Shown here piece after piece: positions 52,101 through 61,520 of a DNA stretch of 64,000 nt (within the stretch, counting starts at the first letter, position 1; each line of letters opens with the position of its first letter). The translations under genes were made by a program, and so were the position numbers. The DNA is from Brachypodius melanocephalos (Eukaryota > Chordata > Aves > Passeriformes > Pycnonotidae), in the NCBI GenBank assembly GCA_013398615.1, contig VZSR01002145.1, positions 6,687,158 through 6,751,157 of the forward strand, given 5' to 3'. The notes under the pieces were generated by a model, which was not told where the DNA came from, did not search any database, and was given only the letters and a program-made list of their open reading frames with translations.

Positions 52101-55100
52101 CCTAATTCTTCTGGAACAATGAAGTCAAATATAATGTGTGGTAGTCATAGTTAAAAATAAAAAGAAGGAAAAAAATCATCATCTTTGGCCTATTAAATCT
52201 TACAATAGTAGGTAGATGCTGTGTACAAGACACTGAATTTACTTCACTTGGGCTGGAACTTTCTTTCTTCCATCCCACCCAGTAATTTTCTTACTAAAGA
52301 AACAGTCATTAGACAAAGCCCAGCTTAGACAACAGGAATAACATATAAACATATGTTTATATGTTGTTCTGACTGTACCAGGGTGCTGTTAATTAATGAT
52401 TAATCTTACATGTGTTGTTGTGGAGTGACTTGTAAAGTTTTTGAAGATGAGTGCTTTTAGAGAAAGATACAAAAATTTTAAAAATGCTGAAATCTTTGAT
52501 AAAAGATCTTCAGTTTTCCTTCAGTGTCTCTGAAGTGGCTTACATGTAGATTTTACTAGAATTAACTGTTGATTCAGAGTTTGGTAAATAAAATATAAAT
52601 TTATATTTATTTAAATATAAATATTGTTGGTGCAGAAACACATCATCTGTTTTACTGCATGGAACTGCTTTCTTGCTTCACTGAGTGAAGAATTAACATA
52701 AACTTCAGTGGTTTGATTTGAAATTTCTCTGTACCTATTAGTAATGATTATAGGCAAGAGAACTTACTTCTTTTTCAGAATCTGTTCCATGCTTTATTTC
52801 TTACATGTCTGCTTGTCTTTTCTTTCTTTAAGATCTCCTTGCTCATGGCCAAGTGTCAGAAGTCAGAGAATTTCCTCAGTGAGCTGCAGCAGGCATTTCT
52901 CCAAGCCAAGAGAAGTGTCCAGGAGCAAATGGTAAGACAGATTAATTCCAGAGATCCATGGCCAGCCCTGTTTGTGTCCCTGGGAGTCTGGAAAAGGCTT
53001 TGTCTTCCCAGCCAGGACTGGTGCAAAGGGTTGAGCATCTTCATTTGGGGGATCCAGTGAGCTCTGATGGCAAATGGTGGAGCTGGAACAGCTGTGTCCT
53101 TGTGTCTGTGTTCATGCACATCCAGGAGCATGGAGATCACTGGCCAGCTTCTCTTCCCGTTATTCATGATCTAATTCCATGCCTCTTTGGTATATCTTAA
53201 CTTCACCTCACATCTGAAGACAGTCGATTTTCTCAAGATTCTTTTTTAGGATTCATCACAAGTACCGTCATTAGTGAATATTTTCTCAGGTTTTAGAGAT
53301 GAATGCTCAGTGTTGTTGCAAGTCAGACTTAAAATAGCAGCCCTAACACCCAGGGAGAGAGATGTATGGGAACTTAATTTTTTAAAAGTATTTTTGAGCA
53401 TCTTGTTGGAATTAAGCCATAGAATAGGAAGAAGACCTCATGTTCTAGAACTAAGTTTAACTTCCTTAGAGCAATTCATTCCTTTCTATATAAGAATCAA
53501 GTTTCTTCTTTTTTCCTCCCTGGCACAGCATTTGTGGGAGACCAAGAGAATTCATCCTTTTGAACCCCAGTATTGCATTTTGGGGGTCTGGGATTGTGTG
53601 TAGCACATCAGGACATTGCTGGCAGAGATGCTGTGCATGAGAACAGGTCTGGTGGACGTGCAGGACATTCAGAAAATGTGTTGATCTGAGGCTGCTTCTC
53701 CTGCTGCCCCCCTGTAACAACACAGCTCCTGCCAGTGCTCAAGTCCCTGGTTCCCCATTTCCATTCCTCTTGGAAAACTGGATTTTTTTTCTTTTGTAAT
53801 GCAAGCAAAGCCATGTCCTCTTCATCCATTTTCTTTCCATGGGATCAGCTGTTCTGATGCTCTCCTGGGAGGGCAGTGGGAGGCAGACACCCACCATGGA
53901 AAGTTTCATGGTGAATGTTTCAGGGTTTGGATAACCTGCTCTGAGTGCTGAGATGCTGTTAATAAACATCCCTGAAAGCTCCTGTGATTCCCCACTCTCC
54001 TCCATGAGCACAGGCTCATGGATAAACACAGGAGGAAAGTGGGAGACTGAACAAAGCTGTATTTGTCACTTGCTTCCTTCTCTCTGCCTGGACACTTAAA
54101 GCTGACCTTGCCTTTATTTCTGGTGCATAGGCCAGGCAAGAGGGAGCTGGTTGTGTTGATCCACAGCATCACTTTGTTTCCCTTCTTTACACAGAATATC
54201 AATTCACCAGACTTTTGAAAGTAGTGGTAGTAAATGGGGCAGAAGAGATCTGAGCATGACCCTAAGTGTGAATTTATGCTTTCCTTTGCATTGTAGGCTG
54301 TCCTGACACAGTCAAGGGAGCAGGTTTCAGAAGAGTTGGTGAGACTGCAAAAAGATAATGAAAGTCTTCAAGGAAAACACAGCTTGCATGTGTCCTTACA
54401 GCAGGCTGAAGATTTCATTCTACCAGAAGCAGCAGAGGTAAAACATTTCTAAATCGTTAACACCAACAGTGCTTGTGATGTGATCTCACTGGAATATTAT
54501 TCTTTATCAAAAAGCTGTCTCAAATAGCACAAATTGAGATTTTTAACCCTGTGAGTCTGTGATGGACAAAGCCAGCAGTGTGATCCCCCTGTGCTGTGGC
54601 TGCTTCAGGGTGTGGGTAGATTGTAAAACCAATTAACTGTGGCCTGACAGCTGCTCTGTGCCCAGTGGAGTGTGGGTTTGGCCCAGTTGAGCCAGTTCGA
54701 GCTGCATTTTCCACTGGGCACACACGAGTTCAGTCAGCAGGGCCTCTTTGTATTGATTCAGTAATTCAAGTGAAGTCAGTCACTTCTGGTCAGTTAAGAC
54801 CAGCAATAATCCAAAACCTTGAATGATGATAAGCCTTATCATCCCTTTCATGGCCACTCCCTTCCTTTAAGCCTGAAAGATTTGGTGGGGCTGAAGGGCA
54901 GGGGGAGCACCATAAACCCTTGGGGCTGTGAATCTTGCTGTGTTTTCATTTCCTGTGGCCAAGCAGATAATTCCTTGCTGGAAGCAGGGTCTGGGATGTT
55001 GGGACAGCTTTGTCCTTGTGCAGATTCTCCAGTGCTGGGGTGTGGCACAGCAGAATTCACATCTCTGCTCATCCCTGATGCAGGAGCTCCGGGAGCTGAT

Positions 55101-58100
55101 CCTCAAGTACCGGGAGGACATCATCAGTGTGAGGACAGCAGCAGATCACCTCGAGGAGAAGCTGAAGGCAGAGATCCTCTTCTTGAAAGAACAGATCCAA
55201 GCTGAACAGTATTTGAAAGAAAATATAGAAGAAACTCTACAGCTGGAAATAGAGAATTGCAAAGAGGAAATAGGTGAGCAGGGGTAAACGGTCTCAAAAT
55301 AGGAATATAAGAAAATTAATCAGGTGCACAAAGATTTTGTAGTAGACTTACCTGACTTCTAAATATTGTCCACTTTAGAAAGCAGAGACACCAAAGCTGT
55401 GCAGCTGAAACAAAAGTACAATTATTTGTTTGCTTTTGAGGTGCCTTTGATGTAACACAAGCTTATTTCTCCTTTAAATATTAACAGAAGTAAACAGGGT
55501 ATGAACAGTTTCCTTTGTTTCTTGCATTTAAGTTTTAATATTCTTGTTTTTCAGCTTCCATTTCCAGTTTAAAAGCTGAACTGGAAAGAATAAAAGTGGA
55601 GAAAGAACAGGTAAGAAGCCCTTTCAGTGTGGGATTTTTGGGTTTGGTAGTGTGGGTTTTTATTTTTTTAATAAAGGTTTTTGTTTTTCCTGTATTGATG
55701 CCAGTGTAGGAGTAGGACACATTCGTAGTTCTGTTCTTTAAAAGGTGTTTGATCTGTTTTATTAATCTGTAACCTAAATATTGGATTAACTAATTCCTAA
55801 CTAATACTAGACTACCTAACACTGACCTAAATGTCAGGTTTGGACATTTCTCTCCAGCTCCAACTTTACTCTCTCCAAGTAAATAAATGGAAACACAGTG
55901 ATGTTATTCAGGTGTTTTCTCTGCCCCTAGAAGTGATTATTTACGTGTGTTTCTTAGTCCCTGTGTTCCCCAAGCATCTGAAATATACTTAGACTTCCTT
56001 ATGAAGGGACTGTGGGAGATGGAAATGTTAGGAAGTTTAATTAATTTTTTTTTATATTATTATTATACAGTTGGAAAGCTCTTCACAGGAAAACCTGCAG
56101 CAGCTGGAGAGTCTGCAGGAGGCAAAGAACACTCTAGAAGAACAGCTGAAGAAGGAGACTGCAGCAAAGGTAGCTATGATGTCTGGATGTGAAGTGTATC
56201 TGCATCTTTTGTGATGAGCAGCTGTGTCAGAGAATGTGGCATTACCTAAGAATGAAAAAAGCAGCTTTTGAATGTTGGTAAGAAACTGGCAGGGCAGTAA
56301 TGTCCTTCGGATGTGGTTTAAATCCTCCCCCCTGTTTTCACTGGGATGTGTAAAGTGGTGGGTCTGAATTGCTGCTGACCTGAACATCCCTTGGGTTGCC
56401 CTCCCAGGTGAAGGCTCAGTGACATTCCTGCCTGTGCAGTGTCCTGAGAACCAAACCTTCAAAAGCTTTGATGCTTTTGAAGAAATGCTTTCTTGTGGTT
56501 GCTGTAGGAAGGGGCTCTACTTCAGCACTCAGGTGAATTAATTGTGATCTGAACACTCACTCTCTGCCCTCTCTTGTTGTGGTTTTGGTTTTTTGTGCCC
56601 TTTCCCCAAACACTTCTCTGACTAAAGCTCAGGACAGCAAGACAATTATACTGCCAGCAGCAAATTACTGCACTTACCATGAACTTATTGCACTCAGAAC
56701 TCTGCCTTTGTATATTGAGATCCCTGCTCATGATGCTGTTAAAGGACTTTGGGCTTTTTTGTGCTTTAACCAGTCTATTGGCACTTGTTAATAGGTATTA
56801 ACAGGTGCCAATATGCCAATAACAATTATGCCCCTGGTTTTGCACTTTGGAAAGCTGAGGTGTGGAAAGACTGGTTTAGTTTGTTGCCAAGGCCCTGTGA
56901 ATGCTGTGCTGCTTTCCTCTGCTATCTTGCTTTAATCGGTTTATACAAGCTGCTGATTTTTGTTCAGTTCAAGCATAAGGAACCTTTTCCTCCTCAGGCC
57001 AACCTTGAGCAGCTGGTGTTTGAAGAGAAGAACAAAGCTCAGCGGTTGCAGACTGAATTAGATGTCAGTGAGCAAGTGCAGAGAGACTTTGTAAAGCTTT
57101 CTCAGACACTTCAGGTAAGAGACTCCAGTCAATGTGTAAGGACTACTTTAGTTTCATTATTTCTCCTGAGCTGTGTAAAGTAAGAAAAATAGCAGTTGTA
57201 AGTTTTCTTATGTTAGTATTTATGATCTATTTTAGAATTCATTAGTGTAATAAACTGATCAAGTTTTCCTACTATGATATTATTATTAAAGCTATTGGGA
57301 TTTTATTCTATTACCTGGTTCCAGCCAATTTTCAGTTATTATACTAGAAGAAACTGTACAGAGCCAAAGATGATGGCTCCTCCAGACCTGTGTTTTGACT
57401 TGCCTATCTCCTGATGCTTCCAATGGGGTATTTTCATAGCAAATAATTCAGATGCAAATATTTAAGGACAAAGTAAGAAACTGGTACTGCTTGATCTGAA
57501 TATATGAAAGGGTTCTTTGTGTTACAGTTACTCTCTAAAAGTCTTGTCCTTGCTGTTGTCTCTGTTGTTACCCTTGTATTTCCTGCAGCAAGTGGAATCT
57601 GTGGTTGATGTGAGATGCCAAGAGGTGGCTGAGGGGAGGAATTTTGTCAGGGGTGTCCTGAGGCTGATCCTGGCTGTTCTCTGCTGCTGTGGAGAGCACA
57701 GAGGAAGCTGCAGTTTGTGTGTGCAGAGGGCCTGGCAGTGTTCTGGGGAAGCCAGGCTGGGCTGGGCTCACCTTCAGGGTCTGTGTGTCCAGAGTTTGTG
57801 CCCCCTTTATGTTCCATCTTTGGTCACAGAGGAGGTGCTGAATTTCAGCCCCATCTCCTTGGAGTCCTTGGCCAGGCCCTCAGTGACATCCAGCAGAATT
57901 CAAGCTACACATTTTCTGAATCAGGCATTGAGGTTTGCTTGGAAAATTAACACCAGAATGTGGGAGCTTTGTTTACTAGATGCAGTTTAGCTGGATGAAC
58001 AATAGAAATCTGTGCTCTCTGGCTCTGTGTCTGGAAGAGTTGGTAGGACAAAGGAAACTGCTGAGTTATCCTGCCTAGGGAAGTTGCTTCTTGTTTGTCC

Positions 58101-59162
58101 TCATCCTCACTCTTTTTTTCAAGTCCTGCAGGCACTGGTTTATTCAGTTCTTAGGGCAAACAGCCACCACTTTAAAGATGTGTGGTGGATTTCCACAGCT
58201 TGCAGGCAGTTTAGTAAACCTTCAGGATGAGCTCAGTAAGAGTGTAGCTCTGTGTTTTGTGTTTTCTTTCTGCCCTAAGCAGTTGTTGCACGTCACTTTG
58301 TGCTCCAGTTTTAGCAATGGTTTGTGCCCTGTACACAGTGTGAAATGACCATCAGAGGAGGATTGTGCTTTCTTGGCAGGATTATTCCCTTCCCAGGCCT
58401 TGTCAGTGAGAGCCTGGGCATGTGCCCCTTGTGTGAGGGCTCCACTGGCCAAATTAGTTACCAGCAATTCAGAGGAAGGGCTAAAAAGCAATTAAATGCT
58501 AGTTGGGGATTTATAGCTGAAAGCCCAGATCCTATTGCAAGGAATGTGAAAGGTTGAGTGTGAGAAAGGAATGGGTTGTGCTTTCTTGGCATTGATTTCA
58601 CCACAGATCTGCTGGGCCCCTTTTCAGCAGACAAGAAATAGCTTGAACTGGATATCAGCAAAGCAAGGAGTGAGCCTGGAAATGGGATGTTTGCTCCAAG
58701 AGCATTTTGGCTGTGATCTTGAGAGGCTCCAAGGCACGTGTGGGGCTGCTCCTTAACATTCCTGCTGGGAAGGTTTACTTTGCACAGCTCCAGTTTTGCA
58801 GTGCAGTGTCAGTGACTGGACACGATTCAAAACAAGAGAGAGAGCTGGTGGTGGCTGCAGCCCTCAGAAAGGGGATTTATTGTAAAATCACATCTGCCTC
58901 ATGTCTTCCTCCAATCCTTGGGCTCAAATTAAGCCTGTGCTCCTTCACACCTTGCATTTTTTCAACCCCTGGTGGTGTTGGATGTCTCGGGGGCTCCCTT
59001 TGGGTCTGTGTGAGCTCTTCCCCCCTCGCTGACAGCACTGCCTGTGTTGGTTCCCTGCAGGTGCAGCTGGAGAGGATCCGGCAGGCAGATTCCCTGGAGA
59101 GAATCCGTGCAATCCTGAACGACACAAAACTGACGGACATTAATCAGCTCCCTGAAACATGA
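33985..59162 (+). CDS. RABEP1: RABEP1 (rabaptin-5), 17 coding exons, lacking only exon 1
   Basis: The spliced product is rabaptin-5, a cytosolic coiled-coil protein recruited to early endosomes. There it binds Rab5-GTP and Rab4-GTP, holds the Rab5 exchange factor Rabex-5, and binds GGA and gamma-adaptin ears. Exons: 33985-34113, 36005-36208, 37430-37590, 42946-43059, 44378-44513, 45235-45413, 46333-46458, 48551-49018, 50645-50749, 51474-51590, 52833-52931, 54297-54437, 55084-55273, 55555-55610, 56071-56169, 56998-57114 and 59061-59162. Every intron is GT-AG and phases match throughout. The exons total 2,543 nt, or 846 complete codons plus two bases of a split Asp codon and the stop. With the roughly ten residues expected from exon 1 this gives about 857 residues, against 862 in human. 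Identification rests on near-identity to the human protein as I recall it, including QEFNQKRAKFKELYLAKEE and the C-terminus TDINQLPET. Residue numbers in the exon entries assume that this Asp is residue 11. Confidence 0.97.
34114..36004 (+). other. RABEP1 intron 2
   Basis: 1,891-bp GT-AG intron, phase 1. No exon, RNA gene or recognised transposon seen. Confidence 0.9.
36005..36208 (+). CDS. RABEP1: RABEP1 exon 3, N-terminal coiled coil (CC1)
   Basis: This exon continues the N-terminal coiled coil (about residues 54-121), from EDLKRQNAVLQAAQDDL to EEVASLQAIMK. The acceptor is TTTCAG and the donor is GTAACA. It enters and leaves in phase 1. It contains the first Met codons of the visible frame, but these lie deep inside the conserved helix and are not plausible starts for the normal protein. 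Confidence 0.97.
36209..37429 (+). other. RABEP1 intron 3
   Basis: 1,221-bp GT-AG intron, phase 1. Nothing further recognised. Confidence 0.9.
37430..37590 (+). CDS. RABEP1: RABEP1 exon 4, coiled coil CC1
   Basis: The exon encodes ETVRDYELQYHHRMEQE through the acidic run EGQEEENLENEMKK (about residues 122-175). The acceptor is TTCTAG and the donor is GTACAT. It enters in phase 1 and leaves in phase 0. Reading past the donor gives a short tail ending at a stop near 37,674, so skipping the splice would truncate the protein. Confidence 0.97.
37591..42945 (+). other. RABEP1 intron 4
   Basis: 5,355-bp GT-AG intron, phase 0, the longest intron after the first. No coding exon or clear transposon was seen. 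It contains short simple repeats only, such as a TTG run near 38,240. Confidence 0.9.
42946..43059 (+). CDS. RABEP1: RABEP1 exon 5, coiled coil CC1
   Basis: A 114-nt, 38-codon phase 0-0 exon (about residues 176-213), running from AQEDAEKLRSVVMPMEKEI to EEKIKAASE. The acceptor is CTTCAG and the donor is GTGAGG. Its last residues (KAASE) differ from the ELEAS I recall in human, a mild divergence at the exon edge. Its symmetric phase means it could be skipped without a frameshift. Confidence 0.96.
43060..44377 (+). other. RABEP1 intron 5
   Basis: 1,318-bp GT-AG intron, phase 0. A CTG run lies near 44,122. Nothing else recognised. Confidence 0.9.
44378..44513 (+). CDS. RABEP1: RABEP1 exon 6, coiled coil CC1
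   Basis: The exon encodes VKELNHYLEAEKSCRTDLEM and on to KLRKELHE (about residues 214-258). The acceptor is ATTTAG and the donor is GTACCT. It enters in phase 0 and leaves in phase 1. The sequence is a continuous helical stretch that is almost invariant relative to the mammalian protein. Confidence 0.97.
44514..46332 (+). other. RABEP1 introns 6 and 7 (around exon 7)
   Basis: Intron 6 is 44514-45234 (721 bp, phase 1). Intron 7 is 45414-46332 (919 bp, phase 0) and starts with the weak donor GTTACC. Apart from exon 7 no feature is recognised. Confidence 0.88.
45235..45413 (+). CDS. RABEP1: RABEP1 exon 7, end of coiled coil CC1
   Basis: The exon encodes VCHLLEQERQQHNQLKHTWQ through SEQLRQVEELKKKDQ (about residues 259-318). 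The acceptor is TATAG. The donor, CAG|GTTACC, departs from the GTRAGT consensus at +3, +5 and +6. A run of eight A bases encodes the terminal lysines just before the donor. The frame placement is secure because the next exon continues directly with the expected acidic EEDDQQR. Confidence 0.96.
46333..46458 (+). CDS. RABEP1: RABEP1 exon 8, charged, poorly conserved linker
   Basis: A 42-codon phase 0-0 exon (about residues 319-360). It starts EEDDQQRLSKRKEEKQKDSD and ends LSNEE. The acceptor is TTTAG and the donor is GTAAAA. The ends match the mammalian protein, but the middle is a divergent low-complexity stretch rich in Lys, Glu, Asp and Ser. By my recollection the human segment is about two codons longer. 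It links the N-terminal coiled coil to the regulatory hinge in exon 9. Confidence 0.93.
46459..48550 (+). other. RABEP1 intron 8
   Basis: 2,092-bp GT-AG intron, phase 0, strongly AT-rich, with an (AT)9 microsatellite at 47628-47645. No other feature seen. Confidence 0.9.
47628..47645. repeat. (AT)9 microsatellite
   Basis: Uninterrupted AT dinucleotides flanked by TA-rich symmetric sequence, within intron 8. Confidence 0.95.
48551..49018 (+). CDS. RABEP1: RABEP1 exon 9, regulatory hinge: caspase sites, PKD site, ear-binding motif
   Basis: The largest coding exon: 156 codons, phase 0-0, about residues 361-516. It encodes the mostly unstructured hinge. Visible motifs are HSLD|A (cleavage Asp codon ends at 48592), LRRAQSTDSLG (Ser codon 48674-48676), DESD|F (Asp codon 48767-48769), and the overlapping DFGPLVGADS. 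In human rabaptin-5, HSLD and DESD are the reported caspase-3 sites, the Ser of RRAQS is the reported protein kinase D1 target, and FGPLV binds the ear domains of GGAs and gamma1-adaptin. All four are intact here. The exon ends with the conserved run to LVSETEWNLLQKE. The acceptor is TTCCAG and the donor is GTGAGT. Confidence 0.97.
49019..50644 (+). other. RABEP1 intron 9
   Basis: 1,626-bp GT-AG intron, phase 0, with a purine-rich block near 49,250-49,810 that includes a 15-A run at 49789-49803. No other feature seen. Confidence 0.9.
50645..50749 (+). CDS. RABEP1: RABEP1 exon 10, Cys-containing segment before CC2
   Basis: A 35-codon phase 0-0 exon (about residues 517-551), from VQNAGNKLGRRCDMCSNYEK to IQEAETRDQ. 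It holds a CxxC pair (RRCDMC) but no second pair, so no zinc finger is supported. The exon begins CAG|GTGCAG, so a second AG lies six bases inside and could give an in-frame loss of Val-Gln. The donor is GTGGGA. Confidence 0.96.
51474..51590 (+). CDS. RABEP1: RABEP1 exon 11, CC2 (Rabex-5 / GGA-GAT binding region)
   Basis: A 39-codon phase 0-0 exon (about residues 552-590), from VKKLQVMLRQANDQLEKTM to MKQSAEDSSNQ. In the human protein, residues about 551-661 form the coiled coil that binds Rabex-5 and the GAT domain of GGA proteins, and this exon opens that segment. The acceptor is CACAG and the donor is GTACAG. Confidence 0.97.
52340..52365. repeat. Perfect 26-bp palindrome
   Basis: AACATATAAACAT is followed directly by its reverse complement ATGTTTATATGTT. 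The flanks extend the symmetry imperfectly for several more bases. It lies in intron 11. Confidence 0.95.
52833..52931 (+). CDS. RABEP1: RABEP1 exon 12, CC2
   Basis: A 33-codon phase 0-0 exon (about residues 591-623) that encodes ISLLMAKCQKSENFLSELQQ through KRSVQEQM. The acceptor is CTTTAAG after a long pyrimidine tract, and the donor is GTAAGA. It is more divergent from the human sequence I recall (ISALVLRAQASEILLEELQQ) than its neighbours, but length and heptad pattern are kept and the flanking phases fit. Confidence 0.93.
52932..55083 (+). other. RABEP1 introns 12 and 13 (around exon 13)
   Basis: Intron 12 is 52932-54296 (1,365 bp). Intron 13 is 54438-55083 (646 bp). Both are phase 0. 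No repeats or RNA genes recognised. Confidence 0.88.
54297..54437 (+). CDS. RABEP1: RABEP1 exon 13, CC2 end
   Basis: A 47-codon phase 0-0 exon (about residues 624-670), from AVLTQSREQVSEELVRLQKD to AEDFILPEAAE. The acceptor is TTGTAG and the donor is GTAAAA. It contains SLQGKHSLHVSLQQAEDFIL, which is nearly identical to mammalian rabaptin-5 and closes the Rabex-5-binding coiled coil. Confidence 0.97.
55084..55273 (+). CDS. RABEP1: RABEP1 exon 14, C-terminal coiled coil
   Basis: The exon encodes ELRELILKYREDIISVRTAA through LQLEIENCKEEI (about residues 671-733). The acceptor is ATGCAG and the donor is GTGAGC. It enters in phase 0 and leaves in phase 1. It is a continuous coiled coil leading toward the C-terminal Rab5-binding region. 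Confidence 0.97.
55555..55610 (+). CDS. RABEP1: RABEP1 exon 15, small coiled-coil exon
   Basis: A 56-nt exon that enters in phase 1 and leaves in phase 0. It encodes ASISSLKAELERIKVEKEQ (about residues 734-752). The acceptor is TTTTTCAG and the donor is GTAAGA. It was recognised from its match to the family and from the phase requirement between exons 14 and 16. Confidence 0.96.
56071..56169 (+). CDS. RABEP1: RABEP1 exon 16, C-terminal coiled coil
   Basis: A 33-codon phase 0-0 exon (about residues 753-785), from LESSSQENLQQLESLQEAKN to EEQLKKETAAK. Its length equals the human exon as I recall it, although the first ten residues differ. The acceptor (ATTATTATACAG) has a T/A-rich rather than pure pyrimidine tract. 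The donor is GTAGCT. Confidence 0.95.
56998..57114 (+). CDS. RABEP1: RABEP1 exon 17, Rab5-binding region
   Basis: A 39-codon phase 0-0 exon (about residues 786-824) that encodes ANLEQLVFEEKNKAQRLQTE through VQRDFVKLSQTLQ. The acceptor is CCTCAG and the donor is GTAAGA. In human rabaptin-5 the C-terminal coiled coil covering this exon and the next binds Rab5-GTP as a parallel dimer. Confidence 0.97.
57115..59060 (+). other. RABEP1 intron 17
   Basis: 1,946-bp GT-AG intron, phase 0. It is relatively GC-rich and dense with open frames by chance. None resembles a protein. Confidence 0.88.
59061..59162 (+). CDS. RABEP1: RABEP1 exon 18, coding part, with stop codon
   Basis: The last coding segment encodes VQLERIRQADSLERIRAILN and ends TDINQLPET, then TGA at 59160-59162 (about residues 825-857). 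The acceptor is CTGCAG, again followed by GTGCAG, so a second AG lies six bases in. The C-terminus is the same as in mammals, which fixes the reading frame and the end of the gene. Confidence 0.98.
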   Translation: MQLERIRQADSLERIRAILNDTKLTDINQLPET

Positions 59163-61497
59163 CACCCTGCTGGGCTCCGAGGCTGCGTCTGGGGTTTTTA
59201 ACTCATCTTTATAGCAACATTAATTATTATTTAACTCTAACTGAGAGAGCAGAAGACAACAGAGAGGGGAGCGATGACTTAAGTTTTGTTTCTAGAGGGG
59301 AAAAAGGTTTCGTACTGGGCAGGAAGAGAGCACAAGGGTGACTTGTAGTGTAGGAAGGAGAACTTTCTAATGGAAACACTAATGAGTGCAGTGTTTCGTG
59401 TTCCACTGAGTGGGATCAGTCCTTACATTCTGAAAAACTTCCCTCTTTCAGCCGACTTCGTAACCTAATATAGAGTTTTGGAACATATACCCCTGTCTTT
59501 CCCTCTGTCCTTTCCCCCACTACTGTGATCAAAGTAGCTGCTGGAAACTGTATTGTCCCTCCAAAACGTTGAAGAGCAAAGTGGTTGAAGTTTTTCTGTT
59601 TGAATAGTCAGTAACAGTATTCAGCTAGCAGAGAGAATGAGGTGTAGAGTATGCTGTATGAATATTTTATATTAAAATATGACTTTATTAGCAGGACACT
59701 GGATATTGATCTTATTTCATAACTCAGTACTTTTTTGTTAAAACCATTGGCTCTGTGAAGAATCTGAATGCTGCTGAAATGTGGATATGAGTGAGCTGTG
59801 TATCTTCTGAACAGATAAATGCTAATCCAAAAAAAAGAAAAAGAACACTGTACTGAGAATTTAACTCCTTGCCATTTTTCTGTTGAATTCAGATACTGAA
59901 AGAAAAGCACAAGAAATGCACTGTTTTGTAATCTCTTTTCACAAATGTAATTTAGAGTATGGAGCTAAATCAGTTGTTTCTCATTTCCTAAAGCTGAGCA
60001 GTGCCTGGAATCCCTTCTCTGTGGAAAAAATTCCCACCAAACCAAAAAAACAAGCAAACAAAAAACCCAAACAGAAAAAAGCCGGTAAAAGTCATGTGCA
60101 TGTCTGAGCATTGGCCTGAGGTGGTGCAGGTGTGCTCTGCTCTGGGGGTAGCACCAGGTGTGAAGGCAGGAGCTCTCTGGGGAAGGTGTCCAGGGCAGAT
60201 GTTGAATGTTGAAGCTGTTCCTGACCCCTCTGCTGGGTCAGCCTCGTGTCAGCACACAGGGAACCCCTCCCAGACACTGCTGGTCAGGGCACAGACCTGC
60301 AGGAGCTGCAGGATTGTGCTGCTGCAGCTTGGAGGGGGCAGTGCAGCTCTTTGGTGTCCTGCTCAGAGGTGGCTCCTGTGCTGTGCCCTGGTTCTGCTCC
60401 CAGACAGTTAAATTACACTGAGTAATGTGGCAGCAGAGGCAGGAAATTCTTGTGATCGCTCAGTTGCCAGGTTTGGGTTTCTTGTTCTATAAATGTCCAG
60501 AGGTAACATGAGCCTTCCTTCTCCTCCTCCTCCTGCACTGCTGGAGTTCATGCATGCAGCTGGATGGATTCCTGAACTCTTGCAGGTGTTGATGGTCTTG
60601 ATGGTACAAACCCAATTCTTGAACTTTACACCTCAGTTAAAAGGAGGCTGAAGAAGCAGATCCCACTGTCCAAAACTTCTTCGTTTTTCCTCCGTTCCTT
60701 GTTGGGTTTTGTTCACATACTTGGCCAGAAATCTGCTTTTCTTCATCACCTTCAGAAGTGACAGAAAATGCTCCAAACTGCAATGCACGTGACTATGTAT
60801 TTTAAGTGCTTAGATCCTATTTTTAGCAGTGTCTATCCTGCTACTGACATAAAGTCAGAACCAGTGGTTTTGAAGAGGAATGCCTTAAAAACAGCCAAAA
60901 AAGCATCATACAAGCTCAATTCCTTGCCACTCATTACAAGAATTAAAGCATTTTATTCACCCTAGCAATTAATTCCCTTCATAATCCTGACACCCAACTG
61001 TAATTTTTCCCACCTTAGTAATGACTAACAGATGGCAGAGCTGTCATGTCTAGAGATGACACTTACTTTCACATAAAGGTGACATTGAAATGTCAAGGCT
61101 TGGGTCTTATTTGGCTACTACCAGATTAAGGATTTTTTACCCTTTCTCACCATTTGCTGGACTGTGGGTGACAGCAGCCAGGTCCTGATGCATAAATTCT
61201 GGACCAGATGTTTTCATTGAGTTTTCCAAGGGCTGGGTAGACTTCGGAGAGAAAACTACAGGTCTTCAGTAGGAGCTGCAGAACAGAAAGGAAAGCTTTT
61301 TTCTCTGTTCCCACCCTCCCTTGCCAAATCCTAACGTGTACCTGGTTATGGGGTTAGTTACTGTAACTGGTGACTACTTCACCTGTGCAGGAGGTGTAAG
61401 GAAGCCTCTTGTATGGCAAAACTACACCACACCTGTACTCTCTTCAGCAGGCTGAGAGCTTGAGGAGCTGCACCTTGAAGTCTTTCACAGTGAATTT

Positions 61498-61520
61498 TTT
61501 TTGTTTGTTTGTTTGTTTCT
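61498..61520. repeat. (GTTT)n repeat in RABEP1 3' UTR
   Basis: A T run followed by GTTT repeats within the inferred 3' UTR. Confidence 0.85.

Larger units (their letters stand above)
50750..52832 (+). other. RABEP1 introns 10 and 11 (around exon 11)
   Basis: Intron 10 is 50750-51473 (724 bp). Intron 11 is 51591-52832 (1,242 bp) and contains a perfect 26-bp palindrome at 52340-52365 and AT-rich inverted repeats near 52,590-52,622. Confidence 0.88.
55274..56997 (+). other. RABEP1 introns 14 to 16 (around exons 15 and 16)
   Basis: Introns 55274-55554 (281 bp, phase 1), 55611-56070 (460 bp, phase 0) and 56170-56997 (828 bp, phase 0). Nothing else recognised. Confidence 0.88.
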
